DNA of 37,118 nucleotides from Oscillospiraceae bacterium (GTDB lineage: Bacteria > Bacillota > Clostridia > Oscillospirales > CAG-272): NCBI GenBank assembly GCA_015064295.1, contig SVSM01000014.1, positions 1 to 37,118 of the forward strand, read 5' to 3'. The notes under the pieces are model-generated. The model was not told where the DNA came from. It searched no databases and saw only the letters and a program-made list of their open reading frames with translations. The stretch's first letter is position 1; each line of letters opens with the position of its first letter. Below are positions 36,201-37,118 of the stretch, one piece after another. A program made the translations under genes and the position numbers.

Positions 36201-37118
36201 ATGAAGCTTCTTGAAATCGGCAAGAACGACGCCGGCCAGCGCCTGGACAAGTTCCTCTCCAAGGCCGTTCGTGCCATGCCGCCGTCTTTCATGTATAAGG
36301 CCATCCGTACCAAAAAAATTAAGGTAAATCGCAAGCGTGCCGAGATCGGTCAGATCCTAAACGAGGGAGACACTCTTCAGCTCTTTCTTCCCGACGAGCT
36401 GTTCCCCGAGGCCGCCGACCGCAGTCAACGCCTTGCTCATATCTCCCCCGCCTTCGAGGTCGTATACGAGGATGAGAACCTCCTCCTCTGCGATAAGCCT
36501 GCGGGGATCCTGGTCCATTCCGACGACGAGGACGACACCGGTACGCTGATCGTGCAGATCCAGGCCTATCTGTATCAAAAGGGGGAGTACAAGCCCGACG
36601 AGGAGCAATCCTTTGCCCCTGCCCTCTGCAACCGCATCGACCGCAACACCGGCGGGATCGTCATTGCGGCCAAAAACGCCGCGGCACTCCGGGAGCTTAA
36701 CGCCTTGATCAAGGAGCGTAAGCTGACCAAGAAGTACCTCTGCGCCGTCCACGGTAAGATGGAGAAGCGTGCCGACACCCTACGAGGTTACCTCACCAAA
36801 AACCCTAAGACCAACACCGTCTCGGTCACCGACCGCAAATTCCGTGACAGCAAGGAGATCCTGACTCGTTACCGTGTTCTGGCCGAGAAGGACGGCTTGT
36901 CCCTTCTTGACATTGATCTTCTCACGGGACGCACCCATCAGATCCGCGCTCATCTGTCCTCCATCGGACATCCTCTGCTGGGCGACGGCAAGTACGGTAT
37001 CAATCGGGAGGATAAAAAGGAGGGCTATAAGTTTCAGGCCCTTTATTCCTACTCCCTGACCTTTCACGGCGGCGAGCTTCTTTCCTATCTTGAGGGAAAG
37101 ACCTTTACCGTCTCCCCC
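36201..37118 (+). CDS. RluA-family 23S rRNA pseudouridine synthase (partial, runs off the window)
   Basis: An open frame without a stop to the window end, 306 codons so far. The N-terminus is an S4 RNA-binding domain (QRLDKFLSKAVRAMPPSFMYKAIRTKKIKVN, about residues 13-43, cut here by other bases in the full chain). The catalytic domain follows with NLLLCDKPAGILVH, the catalytic Asp in CNRIDRNTGGIVI, KKYLCAVHG and the late TGRTHQIRAHLSSIGHPLLGD. The S4 domain plus these motifs fit RluC/RluD-type enzymes that modify 23S rRNA; the exact position cannot be told. Start ATG 36201 follows TGAGGT. The missing end is probably short. Confidence 0.92.
   Translation, partial: MKLLEIGKNDAGQRLDKFLSKAVRAMPPSFMYKAIRTKKIKVNRKRAEIGQILNEGDTLQLFLPDELFPEAADRSQRLAHISPAFEVVYEDENLLLCDKPAGILVHSDDEDDTGTLIVQIQAYLYQKGEYKPDEEQSFAPALCNRIDRNTGGIVIAAKNAAALRELNALIKERKLTKKYLCAVHGKMEKRADTLRGYLTKNPKTNTVSVTDRKFRDSKEILTRYRVLAEKDGLSLLDIDLLTGRTHQIRAHLSSIGHPLLGDGKYGINREDKKEGYKFQALYSYSLTFHGGELLSYLEGKTFTVSP

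Overview
The window looks like a chromosomal core segment of an anaerobic, spore-forming Clostridia bacterium, probably of the Oscillospiraceae/Ruminococcaceae kind. The evidence is the gene set (MEP-pathway ispD-ispF, family I pyrophosphatase, NrdR, a LysM-GH18 spore-lytic enzyme, a YesL-like protein, QueT), moderately high GC in the genes with AT-rich intergenic regions, strong Shine-Dalgarno sequences, many TTGACA-N17-TATAAT promoters and many intrinsic terminators. No phage genes, transposases, plasmid functions or CRISPR arrays were seen. The taxon is an inference from gene content only.

Layout. 1-6.5 kb: tail of an unknown gene, M18 aminopeptidase, a small broken membrane gene between hairpin-rich repeats, aspS, a MATE exporter and a divergent pyrophosphatase. 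6.6-12.5 kb: a fused ABC ATPase/FtsX-type permease, convergent with a tldD-tldE metalloprotease operon. 12.5-17.3 kb: queT under a preQ1-type riboswitch, a D-2-hydroxyacid dehydrogenase, a Crp/Fnr regulator with a perfect 20-bp palindrome in its own leader, and a three-gene NitT/TauT-like ABC importer. 17.3-19.5 kb: ispD-ispF and rpe, separated by a structured region that looks like a small RNA gene on the minus strand. 19.6-24.2 kb: tRNA-Thr, an operon of an SCP2-like protein and a class III aminotransferase, a divergent SLC13/ArsB-type permease with a His-rich N-terminus, birA and tRNA-Leu(GAG). 24.3-30.4 kb: a GT4 glycosyltransferase, rplS, trmO-mutY, homoserine dehydrogenase, and a convergent alanine/glycine:cation symporter whose 3' end overlaps it by 71 bp. 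30.4-37.1 kb: tRNA-Leu(CAA) and tRNA-Gly(CCC) followed by three tandem 91-92 bp units that repeat the tRNA-Gly tail and its terminator, a DUF6512-like membrane protein, nrdR, an AIM24-family protein, a LysM-GH18 protein, two membrane proteins (one YesL-like) and an RluA-family pseudouridine synthase cut by the window end.

Most genes are housekeeping. The less explained parts are the candidate minus-strand RNA between ispF and rpe, the tandem tRNA-tail/terminator array, the autoregulatory-looking palindrome at the Crp/Fnr gene with its ABC importer, and the SCP2-like/aminotransferase pair. Start codons were set by Shine-Dalgarno position and, where possible, by the promoter: several longer reading frames begin at or upstream of the predicted transcription start and were shortened.
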